Shown: positions 1 through 10,803, counted from the stretch's first letter. The stretch is 64,000 nucleotides of DNA from Craspedostauros australis (GCA_026770025.1 JAMXDE010000025.1:744001-808000), one strand, 5' to 3'. Numbers and translations are program-made. The notes: generated by a model not told the origin, from the sequence alone.

Positions 1-1
1 A

Positions 2-2269
2 GCGTGTGCGGTGCCACTTCCGTTGGGCGACATTCTCGATCATTCGCATGTTCATGCTTCTGCTGCAAGGTGCACAGAGACTGGTCAAGTCGATATCGTG
101 CATGTTGACACGACCGACGAGCCGTTTGGGTATCCATTCAGCCAGAGTGTGGACGTGCGTGGTACGGACGGTTTCCTTGGGTTTGAGTTTCGGTACGATG
201 AACAACGGCATCGACTTCAGCTTCAGCAGTGCAAGTCAGGTCAGCCAGCTGCGCGTATCACGCGATGGCGGTCCAGGCTGCGCAAGGCGCACCTCATTTC
301 AATTCAAGGCCAACAGGTGCATACCGCCATGGACGCACGGCAAGCCATACAGGCCTTGCGTGAGCAGCGTGTTACCACTGCGGAGTTTGTGTTTGCATTC
401 GATGACGTTCGCAACAACCTGTCCCAACACGGAGTCCCGCAAATGTACTTCGATCAGATGAAGCATGTCCGAGATATCATCGAGACGTCCACTCCCCAAG
501 CACATGCCACCAGTGTCGCCAATGCACCAGTCAAACTCACTCGACGAATGCTTCTACAGCAGGATGACTGGGAGCAGTGGCAGGCCGCAGAATTCAAGCA
601 GCTGGACCAATACGATGCACAACAAATGTTTGGCGATCCTGTTCCAGCTCCCGCGGACGCTGCCATCTTCAATTGGGTCTGGGTCTATGTGGTCAAGACG
701 CATGAGAATAATCGGAAGAAGGCGCGTGCTGTTTGCGATGGCTCTACCAGAGGAGGACATGCTCGAATATTCGGACACACCTATGCGGCTACGCCTGATT
801 TGACGGAGTTCAGGATCCTCCTTGGCATTGCTGCAATCCAACAGCTCAAGGTGTACAGCTCGGACGTCACGAACGCTTTCGCGGAAGCCCCCGCTGGCGA
901 ACAACGATACTTCATGAAAGTGGATGAGCCGTATCAAGCGTGGTGGAAGCAGAAACATGGCACCACTATTCCTCGCGGCCACGTCATCCCGGTCAACAAG
1001 AACCTTCAAGGTCATCCTGAAGCGCCTCGCCTCTGGAGCAAGCACATCACTGGCATCCTACAACAAATCGGGTTCACTTCGACAACCCATGCTCCTTGTT
1101 TGTACACTGGGGCCATTGGTCACAACAAGATCTACGTGCTACGTCAAGTGGATGATTTTGCAGTCGCTGCTCCATCACAGAGTGTCTTCGATACATTCTG
1201 CGACATGCTCGACAAGCGCCTCTTCCAGCCCATCACTCGACAAGGACTCATGGTGCACTATAACGGACTCGATGTTGATCAAACTCGGCGATTCGTGCGC
1301 ATCCATTGCACATCTTACGTGGACAAGATGCTGGAACGCAACAAGTGGCAGAACATGCGGCACACTCACAGATTGCCTATGCTGTCGGACAACTCGCATG
1401 TCAAGACTTTGGACAATGCTGACGTTCCAAGCGATGACAAGGAGCGAGCCGCTCTGGCCACAAGGTTCAAGTTTGGGTACCGCCAAGCCATCGGAGAACT
1501 CATATGGGCTATGATATCGTGCCGTCCTGACATTTCTTTTCCCGTTGTCAAACTCTCTCAATTCTCAAACAATCCAGGCGAAGCTCACTTCGAAGCTGTC
1601 AAGTTCCTTATGCGGTATGTCGCGAGCACCAGAGACTATGGCGTCACCTACTGGCGACAAGCGTCACTCGTCGATCTTCCCGATGTGCCGGCCCCATCCA
1701 AGCTGTCACCACCTGACGATTCTACGCACGACGTCAATACCACACGCCAGCTCGAGGCTTCTACACTTTATGGGTACGTCGACGCCGATTGGGGTGTTGA
1801 TATACGTCACCGCCGGTCCGTGTCAGGCATCGTCATGATGTTTGCAGGTGGTGCCATCGCATGGAAGACCAGGGTTCAACCCACGGTCTCCATGAGCAGC
1901 ACAGAGGCGGAATTTGTTGCAGCCAGTGATGCCGGCAAGATGGCTCTTTGGCTGCGATCGATTCTCCATGAAGTTGGCGTGACGCAACCGTTCGCAACCC
2001 CCATCTTCGAGGATAATCGCGGTGCCCGGCTGATGGCCAGTGCCAGTCAGCCCACTCGGAACTCAAGACACATAGCCATCCGAGAATTCGCGGTCCTCGA
2101 TTGGGTCGAGACAGACCTTGTCGCCTATCCAGAGGTCTCCTCAGACATGAACGCATCTGATATCTGCACGAAACAGACACCCGTGGTCCTGTTCTTTCGG
2201 CACGTTGACCTAGTTATGGGTCGCAACGTGCCCTCATATGTAAACGACTACAGGAGTCCGGATTTGTAA
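2..2269 (+). CDS. Copia element A, pol 3' part (RT-RNase H), cut by window edge
   Basis: The frame is open to the left edge, so the start lies outside the window; it ends at TAA 2267-2269. Ahead of the reverse transcriptase, around nt 200-400, is a PDZ-like stretch (ARITRWRSRLRKAHLISIQG, then VHTAMDARQAI). The RT follows: SSDVTNAFAEAP in the first catalytic block, and VLRQVDDFAVAA (about nt 1140-1170) where most copia elements have YVDD. RNase H has YVDADWG, then SMSSTEAEFVAASDAG, and the tail has ASDICTKQ. No stop or frameshift is seen in about 2.26 kb. A G8 tract and an apparent LTR start follow at once. The family assignment is firm; activity cannot be judged without the missing 5' half. 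Confidence 0.9.
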   Translation, partial: ACAVPLPLGDILDHSHVHASAARCTETGQVDIVHVDTTDEPFGYPFSQSVDVRGTDGFLGFEFRYDEQRHRLQLQQCKSGQPAARITRWRSRLRKAHLISIQGQQVHTAMDARQAIQALREQRVTTAEFVFAFDDVRNNLSQHGVPQMYFDQMKHVRDIIETSTPQAHATSVANAPVKLTRRMLLQQDDWEQWQAAEFKQLDQYDAQQMFGDPVPAPADAAIFNWVWVYVVKTHENNRKKARAVCDGSTRGGHARIFGHTYAATPDLTEFRILLGIAAIQQLKVYSSDVTNAFAEAPAGEQRYFMKVDEPYQAWWKQKHGTTIPRGHVIPVNKNLQGHPEAPRLWSKHITGILQQIGFTSTTHAPCLYTGAIGHNKIYVLRQVDDFAVAAPSQSVFDTFCDMLDKRLFQPITRQGLMVHYNGLDVDQTRRFVRIHCTSYVDKMLERNKWQNMRHTHRLPMLSDNSHVKTLDNADVPSDDKERAALATRFKFGYRQAIGELIWAMISCRPDISFPVVKLSQFSNNPGEAHFEAVKFLMRYVASTRDYGVTYWRQASLVDLPDVPAPSKLSPPDDSTHDVNTTRQLEASTLYGYVDADWGVDIRHRRSVSGIVMMFAGGAIAWKTRVQPTVSMSSTEAEFVAASDAGKMALWLRSILHEVGVTQPFATPIFEDNRGARLMASASQPTRNSRHIAIREFAVLDWVETDLVAYPEVSSDMNASDICTKQTPVVLFFRHVDLVMGRNVPSYVNDYRSPDL

Positions 2270-2291
2270 CTTCCGCTGACTGCGTCAGCGT

Positions 2292-2403
2292 GGGGGGGGT
2301 GTTGGTATACGGTCGAAGGCCAGACGGAGCAGCAAATGAACCCCTGTTCACAGCCTCAGCAGAGACAACAGAGACGAGTCATAATAACTTCACATCACAC
2401 ACA
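2292..2403 (+). repeat. Polypurine tract and start of 3' LTR of element A
   Basis: Eight G residues (2292-2299) are followed directly by TGTTGGTATACGG, the layout of a polypurine tract next to a 3' LTR beginning TGTTGG. Only about 104 bp of this LTR are seen before element B begins at 2404 inside a CA-rich stretch. The sequence after B does not clearly continue it, so the LTR is either very short or was cut by recombination in the CA repeat. Confidence 0.6.
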
Positions 2404-3181
2404 TGTCAGGAATCGGGGGTACGACTTTGCAAAGATACCCTATTCTACCGCAGCTCCCATGAGGACTGACTGGAACAGGAATGGTATTAAGTGCAAAGAT
2501 ACCCATGATTGCCGCAACCCCCAATAGCATCTCCCAGACAAACCGCAACCCAGCAATCGACCAGTTGCACTCGGACAGCCCAATGGCCTTACCTGTCTTA
2601 TGCGACATCCAAGCACCCTCATCCAGTGGCCTACTCGGCCATGTCCCAATAACGGTCGGGAACCGAGAGATCTATGACGATGGCAACACACCAGCCCTGA
2701 GTGAATCGAATGAGCGCGACAACCAATATATCTGAACAAGTCGACGCGTCCCTGAGAACCTAATGTGAGAAAGCGAAACAGAGGCGATCCCTATTCACCC
2801 AAGACCACGATCCAGATGACAATAAGTTCCAAGCATCCAAAGGCAACCATCGAGATGACCGGAGGGAGGAACTGAAATGAAGTGGGACCAGTGAAGTGAC
2901 AGGAGACCGAAGGAGAGGTACCTACAGGTCTACGAGTATGAACTTGACGAATGTAGGTACTCTCCAACTCTCAGCTAAACAAGCGATGAACCACGATGAA
3001 AGCAAGATGAAGATGCAGACGAAAGAAGCCAAGCTAAAGGGTGAGACCTCGAGTGGCTACTGCAGATCATGCTTGTTGTGAAACTGGAATCGAAAGGAGA
3101 TGAGCATGTTGTGCTCACAGTTCTAAAACGGTACAGACTGATAACAGATTAGTCTACTACTATAACCTCGGATTTCCAACA
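2404..3181 (+). repeat. 5' LTR of element B
   Basis: 778 bp, starting TGTCAGGAATCGGGGG and ending CCTCGGATTTCCAACA. The ends resemble those of the solo LTR at 44094-44938 and the LTR-like copy at 38868-39639, so all three belong to one LTR family. Confidence 0.93.
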
Positions 3182-3262
3182 CGTTTCGAAACGTTACGAT
3201 TGAAATCCAACGTTTCCATCACCCACCAACACAGCAACAAACACCACCACCACCAAGTCACC

Positions 3263-6200
3263 ATGAGTTCCTATCTTCGCAAGAGCGACCGCGTTGTCAT
3301 CTTCGACGGCAAGCGATCCAGCTGGACGGGTTGGAGCATCAAGTTCCTAGCTCGCGCCGCAAGCAAGGGTCTCGAGGACTTGTATCTCATGGATCTAGAC
3401 AAGGTGGAGGTGAAGCCAGCTCCCTTCGGCCCCAGCGCCCTCATCTCCGATGTGAAGATCGAAGAGGGTGAGTCTATCGCGAAGAAGATAGCCTCGATGA
3501 CTGCTGAGGAGAAGGAGGTATACAAGAATGGGCTGGCTAAGTGCGCGTTTGAAGAACTGACCATGGCGATCAACCATGAAACTACGGAAGGCGATGTCGC
3601 CTTCATGGCTGTGGTGGGAACCAAGGGTGGACCCACTGAGAGTGGAGACCCACGCAAGGCGTGGAAGGCCCTTGAACGCATCTACGAGCAGCGTACTGCG
3701 CCTGTCAAGGCAAAGTTGTTGGCTCAACTCAACGGGATGCGGTTGAAGAAAGGTGAGCACCCAGACACGTTCCTGACCGAGATGGAAGTGCTGCGTAATC
3801 GCCTCGGTAGTACTGGCATCAAGATGGATATGCAACAGTACCACATGCTCGTACTCAACGCCCTCGGAAGGGAATACGAGACGGACGTCAAGCTCTTGGA
3901 GCTCAAGTTCGACGGTATGGAGGACACCATGACCCTTGAAGACATCCGCGAGGCTGTCAGTGCCACCTACGACGGCCGACACCTCAAGCTCGGCGGCAAC
4001 AGGCGTGAGAGCAACAGTAACAGGGAAGAGACTGCATTCGCTGCAGTAGGAGGCTTCAAAGGTCACTGCCGCAACTGTGGCGCCTACGGCCACAAGAAGG
4101 CAGACTGCCGCTCCGCCCCCAAGAAAGGCAACGGCAAGAACAAGAAGAGTGGTCAAGGAGACAACAACAGCAAACCCAAGTTCAATGGGGAGTGTAAGTA
4201 CTGCGGTAAGAAGGGACACAAGATCCTACAGTGCTTCAAGCTGAAGGCAGCCATGAAAGAGGCAGACTCGGCTAATGTGGCAACTGATGGAATGGAGGGA
4301 AATAACGACGTAGCTCTTGTGATGACAGACGAATTAATTTGTGTGCCCACCTCGGGAAACACGAACGAATTGGAAAATGTGACCAACTTGTCTGTGAACA
4401 CAGGCGAAGCGAAAACACGCGACAACGACAGCAACTACCAAGCTGACTCCAAGGTAATGGAGGACGTCGCCTTTGCAGCCATCATCGAACAGACTGACAC
4501 ATCTCCCATTCTTTCTTTGAGACCACACAACGTCAACAACAAGATGAGCAACTCCAACCAAGGACAGGAGTCCTACTACGACGCAAGCCTCACCAACGAA
4601 GGGGCCACCGACACCGAGGACGTGGATGACGACATGGGCGATGCCAACCGAGGAGAAGCGGCACGTCGCCCTATCTTCAACTTCGCCCCAGAGCTCTCTC
4701 GTGTGGACCGCATGATCGGGAACTCGACAGGGCTTACCACCAACACGGCTTGGTGCCCTCTGTGCCTCAAGCGAGGACCGCTCTACGCATGGTGCGTAGA
4801 ATGTCCCCAAGTTCCCTTCTTCATCCAGCTCCACAATGAGCCGAGTGGCCATGTGCCAACCAACGATGAAGAGCGCGCAGAACGACGCACCAGACTCGAA
4901 AGAGCTGGCTCACTCCGCGACGCTGTGCGAGCATCGTTGAGCAACGTGCTCCGAGCCAATGAGGTGCGAAACGAACTCGCCCTATTGTGCTACGACGCTG
5001 TAGCCACCCACACTCAGGACCGCGAGCTACAGATCGAGCCGCGCACGGTGTACTTCAAGCTACACGAGATCGGGATGATCACCACATTGGGTGTGTGTCG
5101 CAACCCGTGCAACATCAACAACAGCTTGGAATCTCGTTACTTCCAACCCTTCCCCAGCGATCTGATTTCATGCTTGACCCTCCATGCCGCGAACTCCATT
5201 CGTTGGACCCATCACCAAAGCGACAGCGGGGTCAGAAGCCCAAAGCCGGAGCACTGGGTGCTACCAATCTACTCTGAACGCACAGACCAGCACGAGGTAG
5301 CCATGGTGGTCGGCAACACGGACCATGTGAGCGCAAGACGCTCTTCCATCGCACCGGACAGCTACGAGACCAACACCTGGTTGGGGGATTCGGGCGCATC
5401 ATGCCACCTCACCAACAGCGACGAAGGAATGACCAACATTCGTGTCTCCGATCAGGACGTGAAGATCGGAAGCGGGCGCTTCCTCAAGGCAACCAAGGTC
5501 GGGGACAAGCGCATGACCGTCATGCAGAAGAATGGAAAGACATCCATCGTTGTGCTCAAGTCAGTGAAGTACGTGCCGAAGCTGTGGGTGAACCTACTGA
5601 GCATCAATAAAGCTCTCGAGAATGGTTTCGACATTAGCAACCGCGGCATCGTGATCAGCCTGAAGAAAGGCAGCGTGCGCATCAGCTTCGACCGCATCAT
5701 GGCAACGCAGAGCGGTTTCGTGTGCGGAGTGAACATGGTGAGCAACGCCAAGGCCGACGACCAAGCTCATGTTGGCGTGTCGATCGACGCACCAGTCGAC
5801 ATCAACACAATTCATAAAAAGTTAGGTCACGTTGACGCGTACACCATCTCTCGAACAGCAGGGAGGTACGGCTGGAACGTGACAGGAAAACTGAACGTGT
5901 GTGTTGACTGCGCGATTGGGAAATCGCGACAGAGACCGATGTCGAAAGCGACTCAACAACGAGCGAAAGGAGTCGGGGATCGATTGTTCATGGACACATC
6001 AAGTGTTCAGACACACAGCCTGGGAAAGGGCAAATACTGGCTTCTTGTGATCGACGATTACAGTGACTACTGCTGGAGTTACTTCATCACAGAGAAAAGC
6101 GACGTGGGGTCGAAGATGCTTTTGTTGTTCCAATGGCTCGAAGCGAATCAGCGAGTAACGGTTCAAAATGTCAGATGCGACAACGCAGGAGAGAATCGTT

Positions 6201-7615
6201 CTGCAGAGAAACTCTTACTTAACAAGGGATTCGCCCCAACCTTCGAGTACACTGCGGCATCGACGCCGCAACAGAATGGTCGCGTCGAAAGGAAATTCGC
6301 GACACTCTACGGCAAAGTACGCGCCATGCTGAACCAGACCCATCTACCAAAATCAACGCGAGGCAAACTGTGGGCAGAGGCTGCTCACACGGCGACGCAG
6401 CTGGAGAACATCATTGGCACGAAGTCAAGGGAACCAGCATGTATACTGTTAAACGGAAAAATCCCGAAGTATGCAAATGACCTGCGTGTGTTCGGCGAAA
6501 TGGGGATGGTACACATCGGTGGACAGGCTATCAAGGCCAAACTAGACGACCGCTCCAAACCTGCCATGTTCGTGGGATACGGAGAGTCGCACGCGAAAGG
6601 AGTGTACCGCATGATGAACCTTGCCACCTCGAGAATCCTTATGACTCGGGACGTGACATGGTTGAATAAGTCGTATGGAGAGTTCAAGGGTATCAAGGAT
6701 GCCAACAGATCCAGAGTGATGAACACAGACGACGATTCCTCATCAAGAGACTCGTCTCCAGAGAGAGGCGTAACTTGGCTTCGTCAATCGGATAGCATGA
6801 ATGATATAGAGTCCGATGACGATGAGCAGCGCAGCAGAATCAGAGAACAAGGAGATTCAGAAGGTGCTGCGCTAGAGCAGGACGACCTGCTACTCGTCCA
6901 GGAGGATCAGGAACCAGACGAAGACATCGGCGATGAATCCGGAAGGGACGAGGATGGAAGGAGTGAGGAAAGAACGGTAGAGAAAGAACCGCCCTCGACT
7001 CCAGTCGCAACACCTGTTGCGTACGTACCAAGAATGGTCAGAGATCTCGCAGGGTATAACAATTCGCCCGTTCCTAAGGAGGACAGAGACTACGGATCCA
7101 GTGAGACCTCGGAATCTGACGAGGAGAAGCAAGAGACTGCCCAAGAGAAGGAAGCCGAAACAGCGGCGACAGAGGGGCCGAGCTTCCATACAGACGGATC
7201 GATGTTCAACAGAGACGTCGCAGGGATGATGATAGACACCACTCACGGAAAGATGAGATTGGATGACTTCATCGCTGCAAGCCAAGTGACGAATGATCGA
7301 GTCAGACCCGAGCAAGCAAGCGTAGCTATGATGCTAGACCCTACCACCTTCGAAGAATGCTGGGACCATGCAGATCCCGAGAAGAGGAAGAAGTGGAGAG
7401 AGGCCATCAATAAGGAGTTCAACGATATGACCAGAAGAGGAGTATGGGAGAAGATCAAGAGGAACCAAATGCCGAGAGATCGACGATGCGTGAAGACCAA
7501 ATGGGTATTCAAGGAGAAGAGGAACGGAGTCTTCCGGGGCCAGACTCGTCGCCTGCGGCTACTCACAGATAGCAGGAGTGGACTTCTCAGCACACCACGC
7601 ACCAGTGATTCATGA
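3263..7615 (+). CDS. Element B gag-protease-integrase (RT start, then frameshift)
   Basis: The start is the ATG at 3263 (CACCATGAG, good context); the frame is open a little further upstream but without another ATG. Gag is followed by two CCHC zinc knuckles, CRNCGAYGHKKADC and CKYCGKKGHKILQC (about nt 4070-4235). The protease has WLGDSGASCHL (about 5380). Integrase shows HKKLGH with CVDCAIGKS (5815-5935), then acidic residues in FMDTSS (about 5990) and RCDNAGENR (about 6175) and the glutamate of NGRVERKF (about 6280). A long acidic hinge (6720-7200) precedes the RT start, KTKWVFKEKRNGVFR. The reading then slips at the GGGG run 7536-7539 and stops at 7613-7615. The gag-integrase portion is uninterrupted. 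Confidence 0.92.
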   Translation: MSSYLRKSDRVVIFDGKRSSWTGWSIKFLARAASKGLEDLYLMDLDKVEVKPAPFGPSALISDVKIEEGESIAKKIASMTAEEKEVYKNGLAKCAFEELTMAINHETTEGDVAFMAVVGTKGGPTESGDPRKAWKALERIYEQRTAPVKAKLLAQLNGMRLKKGEHPDTFLTEMEVLRNRLGSTGIKMDMQQYHMLVLNALGREYETDVKLLELKFDGMEDTMTLEDIREAVSATYDGRHLKLGGNRRESNSNREETAFAAVGGFKGHCRNCGAYGHKKADCRSAPKKGNGKNKKSGQGDNNSKPKFNGECKYCGKKGHKILQCFKLKAAMKEADSANVATDGMEGNNDVALVMTDELICVPTSGNTNELENVTNLSVNTGEAKTRDNDSNYQADSKVMEDVAFAAIIEQTDTSPILSLRPHNVNNKMSNSNQGQESYYDASLTNEGATDTEDVDDDMGDANRGEAARRPIFNFAPELSRVDRMIGNSTGLTTNTAWCPLCLKRGPLYAWCVECPQVPFFIQLHNEPSGHVPTNDEERAERRTRLERAGSLRDAVRASLSNVLRANEVRNELALLCYDAVATHTQDRELQIEPRTVYFKLHEIGMITTLGVCRNPCNINNSLESRYFQPFPSDLISCLTLHAANSIRWTHHQSDSGVRSPKPEHWVLPIYSERTDQHEVAMVVGNTDHVSARRSSIAPDSYETNTWLGDSGASCHLTNSDEGMTNIRVSDQDVKIGSGRFLKATKVGDKRMTVMQKNGKTSIVVLKSVKYVPKLWVNLLSINKALENGFDISNRGIVISLKKGSVRISFDRIMATQSGFVCGVNMVSNAKADDQAHVGVSIDAPVDINTIHKKLGHVDAYTISRTAGRYGWNVTGKLNVCVDCAIGKSRQRPMSKATQQRAKGVGDRLFMDTSSVQTHSLGKGKYWLLVIDDYSDYCWSYFITEKSDVGSKMLLLFQWLEANQRVTVQNVRCDNAGENRSAEKLLLNKGFAPTFEYTAASTPQQNGRVERKFATLYGKVRAMLNQTHLPKSTRGKLWAEAAHTATQLENIIGTKSREPACILLNGKIPKYANDLRVFGEMGMVHIGGQAIKAKLDDRSKPAMFVGYGESHAKGVYRMMNLATSRILMTRDVTWLNKSYGEFKGIKDANRSRVMNTDDDSSSRDSSPERGVTWLRQSDSMNDIESDDDEQRSRIREQGDSEGAALEQDDLLLVQEDQEPDEDIGDESGRDEDGRSEERTVEKEPPSTPVATPVAYVPRMVRDLAGYNNSPVPKEDRDYGSSETSESDEEKQETAQEKEAETAATEGPSFHTDGSMFNRDVAGMMIDTTHGKMRLDDFIAASQVTNDRVRPEQASVAMMLDPTTFEECWDHADPEKRKKWREAINKEFNDMTRRGVWEKIKRNQMPRDRRCVKTKWVFKEKRNGVFRGQTRRLRLLTDSRSGLLSTPRTSDS

Positions 7616-8915
7616 TGCAACCTACCGCATCATGCTCACTATGAAGATGCTGCTGCACATGGATAGTATGATCATAGACTTCGAGACAGCATTCTTGCAT
7701 GGAGAACTCGACGAAGAGATCTACATGCAATGCCCAAAGGGGATGAGGCATGAGGCCGACGAATGCTTGCTGCTCAAGAAGACCATCTACGGATTAGTGC
7801 AGAGCGCCAGACAATGGAACAAAAAGCTGGTCGACATTCTACTCAAGCTGGGATTTCGACAGAGCAAAGTGGATCCATGCCTTCTGATTCGGAATCAGGA
7901 AGGGAGACTACTGCTGATAGGCACCTACGTCGACGACTGCCTATGCATCGGAGAAAAGGAGGAATTGAAGCAACTGACCATCGACATCAAAGCTGAGCAA
8001 TTCGGAATCAAAGTGGAGAAGGACCTGGAAGACTACCTCAGCTGCAAGATCATCTTCAACAACGATCAGTCGAACTGTTGGGTGAACCAACCACACATCA
8101 TCAAAAACATCATGGATACATTTAAGGATGACGTGCTGACTCTACAACGATACGGAACTCCAGGAACACCAGGACAGGGTATCCAAAGAAACAGCGACCT
8201 ACCCAAAGTGGACAGTAACCGACACAGCAGATACCGAAGCGGAGTAGGTATGCTACTATACTTGGTGAAGCACTCGCGACCAGACATTGCGAATGCGGTG
8301 CGCGAACTTACCAAGGTGCTGGACGGACCATCAGCTGCAGCATACAAGGAGATGCTGCGAGTAATGAAGTTCGTATCGGACACGAGGGACTACGGACTAC
8401 GAATGCAACCAACCCCGCTGGAGAACGACGCATGGAAGATCGAGATCTACGCAGACAGCGAATTTGCGGGAGACAAGGATAACCGGATCAGTGTCGGAGG
8501 ACATCTCGTCCTACTGCAAGGGGTGCCCATCGTATGGAGATCGAAGGCACAACGAAGTGTAACTCTCAGCTCGACAGAGGCGGAATACGTCGCCCTGTCA
8601 GAAGCAGGAAAAGAGATTCGCTTCCTCACGCAGCTAATGGAGGACATCGGGTTGACGATGACCAAACCAGTGGATGTATACGTGGACAATGTGGGGGCTA
8701 TCTTCATTGCCTCCAACCCGTCGACATCAGCGCGAACGAGACACATCGATATACGACATCATTTCACTCGGGAGCTGATAGACAACGGAGAGGCACGAAT
8801 TCAATTTGTGCGCTCAGAGGACAACATCGCAGACGGCTTCACCAAGAACACAAAGAAGGAGATCTACGATAGACACAAAGGGAACATCATTCAATTGAGA
8901 TCGACTATGGATTAA
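7540..8915 (+). pseudogene. Element B RT-RNase H, displaced by a 1-nt frameshift
   Basis: Sense continues one base out of frame after the G run at 7536-7539, because the conserved RT block (VACGYSQIAGVDFSAHHAP) is read only if one base is skipped. The RT has DFETAFLHGEL and GTYVDDCLCIGE, the canonical YVDD (about nt 7925). RNase H has YADSEFAGDKDN, SSTEAEYVALSEAGKE and ENIADGFTKN. The stop is TAA at 8913-8915. The reading is otherwise intact and sits just before the purine tract and 3' LTR. The extra G could be a real mutation, an assembly error, or, less likely, a programmed shift; with identical LTRs it must be young. Confidence 0.85.
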
Positions 8916-9011
8916 TGGGACAAAAGAGATGAGTGCAAGAGCGAGACAAGGGAGTGAGACGAAAGACGATTTGTGTGTGTGAGTGAGTATGGTGGTGCGA
9001 CAATGGAAGGG

Positions 9012-9789
9012 TGTCAGGAATCGGGGGTACGACTTTGCAAAGATACCCTATTCTACCGCAGCTCCCATGAGGACTGACTGGAACAGGAATGGTATTAAGT
9101 GCAAAGATACCCATGATTGCCGCAACCCCCAATAGCATCTCCCAGACAAACCGCAACCCAGCAATCGACCAGTTGCACTCGGACAGCCCAATGGCCTTAC
9201 CTGTCTTATGCGACATCCAAGCACCCTCATCCAGTGGCCTACTCGGCCATGTCCCAATAACGGTCGGGAACCGAGAGATCTATGACGATGGCAACACACC
9301 AGCCCTGAGTGAATCGAATGAGCGCGACAACCAATATATCTGAACAAGTCGACGCGTCCCTGAGAACCTAATGTGAGAAAGCGAAACAGAGGCGATCCCT
9401 ATTCACCCAAGACCACGATCCAGATGACAATAAGTTCCAAGCATCCAAAGGCAACCATCGAGATGACCGGAGGGAGGAACTGAAATGAAGTGGGACCAGT
9501 GAAGTGACAGGAGACCGAAGGAGAGGTACCTACAGGTCTACGAGTATGAACTTGACGAATGTAGGTACTCTCCAACTCTCAGCTAAACAAGCGATGAACC
9601 ACGATGAAAGCAAGATGAAGATGCAGACGAAAGAAGCCAAGCTAAAGGGTGAGACCTCGAGTGGCTACTGCAGATCATGCTTGTTGTGAAACTGGAATCG
9701 AAAGGAGATGAGCATGTTGTGCTCACAGTTCTAAAACGGTACAGACTGATAACAGATTAGTCTACTACTATAACCTCGGATTTCCAACA
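9012..9789 (+). repeat. 3' LTR of element B
   Basis: 778 bp, identical by eye to 2404-3181. It is preceded by the purine tract and followed by a CA microsatellite (about 9788-9808). Confidence 0.93.
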
Positions 9790-9811
9790 CACACACACAC
9801 ACACACACTAC

Positions 9812-9997
9812 TCGTATCGTCTCCCGATCATCACAGATGTATCGAATCATTTCATCAAGGAGATGGTCCAGAGCGGAGAGATGGAAGTCAGATTTGTCCC
9901 ATCAGAGATGAACTACGCTGACCCAATGACGAAGAACGTGAAAGAGAGCATTCATGAGAGACTTGTACCAGCAATCCGACAAGGAGCAATGAAGTAA
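9812..9997 (+). pseudogene. Copia RNase H C-terminal relic
   Basis: A frame ending at TAA 9995-9997 reads NHFIKEMVQSGEMEVRFVPS followed by NYADPMTKNVKE, the usual end of a copia RNase H domain (compare VRSEDNIADGFTKN in element B). Everything upstream is missing; the relic begins right after the CA repeat that holds element B. It is too diverged from element A to be its lost tail, so it belongs to another older copy. Confidence 0.75.
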
Positions 9998-10223
9998 GGC
10001 AGTGGAGACAAGAAACAAGAGTATGAGCCATGATCAATCAGGATGGGTGTCGAGACAGACGGATTATTTTGGAAAATGTGGGACTGGGTTCGGTCGTCCA
10101 AAATGAGAATCTTGGATCCGTCATTTGGCGAATGTGTGATTGATCGTGACTCTAAGTAGAAAATAATGGAGAGCTCGGAAGAACATGGAAAATTGAGATA
10201 TGGGACCAAAATACGACTGACCA

Positions 10224-10286
10224 AGATCACATGATGAGATTCGAAGATCACATGATGAGATTCGGAGATCACATGATGAGATTCAG
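10224..10286. repeat. 21-bp tandem repeat, three units
   Basis: Three adjacent units of AGATCACATGATGAGATTCG plus one base (10224, 10245, 10266), nearly identical. They probably lie inside an old LTR. Confidence 0.85.
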
Positions 10287-10803
10287 AGCCCATGTGATAG
10301 AGTCTGATGACTATGTTATGTGACCTATCAACCATGTGTGAGAAACGAGCAACCATGCATGAGAAACAAGCATATCACCAAGAGGCAAGACATCCAATCG
10401 TGCAGAAATATGAAGGCATGCCACTACACGGTGAACTGAGTAGAAATTGAAGAATGAAGTGGTTGATTCTGGTTGAGCAACTGTCAGAATGACAGGATAA
10501 GACGTGGTGAAAGGGATGATGAATCGCACATCAAGATCCAGAAAGCAGATGAGATGGAATTGATCTCATAATGAGCAAACAACAGAGCTGACAACAACAC
10601 TGACAACCACAACAATAACCACTATTAGTACAGACAACACAAACAAAAGACATCAATATTATCAGGGTCTACTGGGTCAGTGTTGGGCTACAAAGAGAGA
10701 CCTGTTTCAACAAAATGCGGCGGGCGAGGGTAAATAAGTAACAAGGCGGGATCAAGCGACGCGATTGTGTGAGATGGTGGACCAGCGCATGACAGTGCGC
10801 AAA

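Larger units (their letters stand above)
2404..9789 (+). mobile_element. Complete Ty1/copia element B (two LTRs, gag-pol)
   Basis: It is bounded by two 778-bp LTRs (2404-3181 and 9012-9789) that I found identical on line-by-line comparison, so insertion was recent. Order is LTR, leader, gag, protease, integrase, RT, RNase H, purine tract GGAAGGG (9005-9011), LTR. The flanks are CACACA on both sides (2398-2403 and 9790-9795): a 6-bp target-site duplication inside a CA microsatellite. Order IN-RT-RH defines Ty1/copia. One single-base frameshift at the RT start disables this copy. No TGG-type primer-binding site follows the 5' LTR; instead there is a 14-bp palindrome, ACGTTTCGAAACGT (3181-3194). 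Confidence 0.93.
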
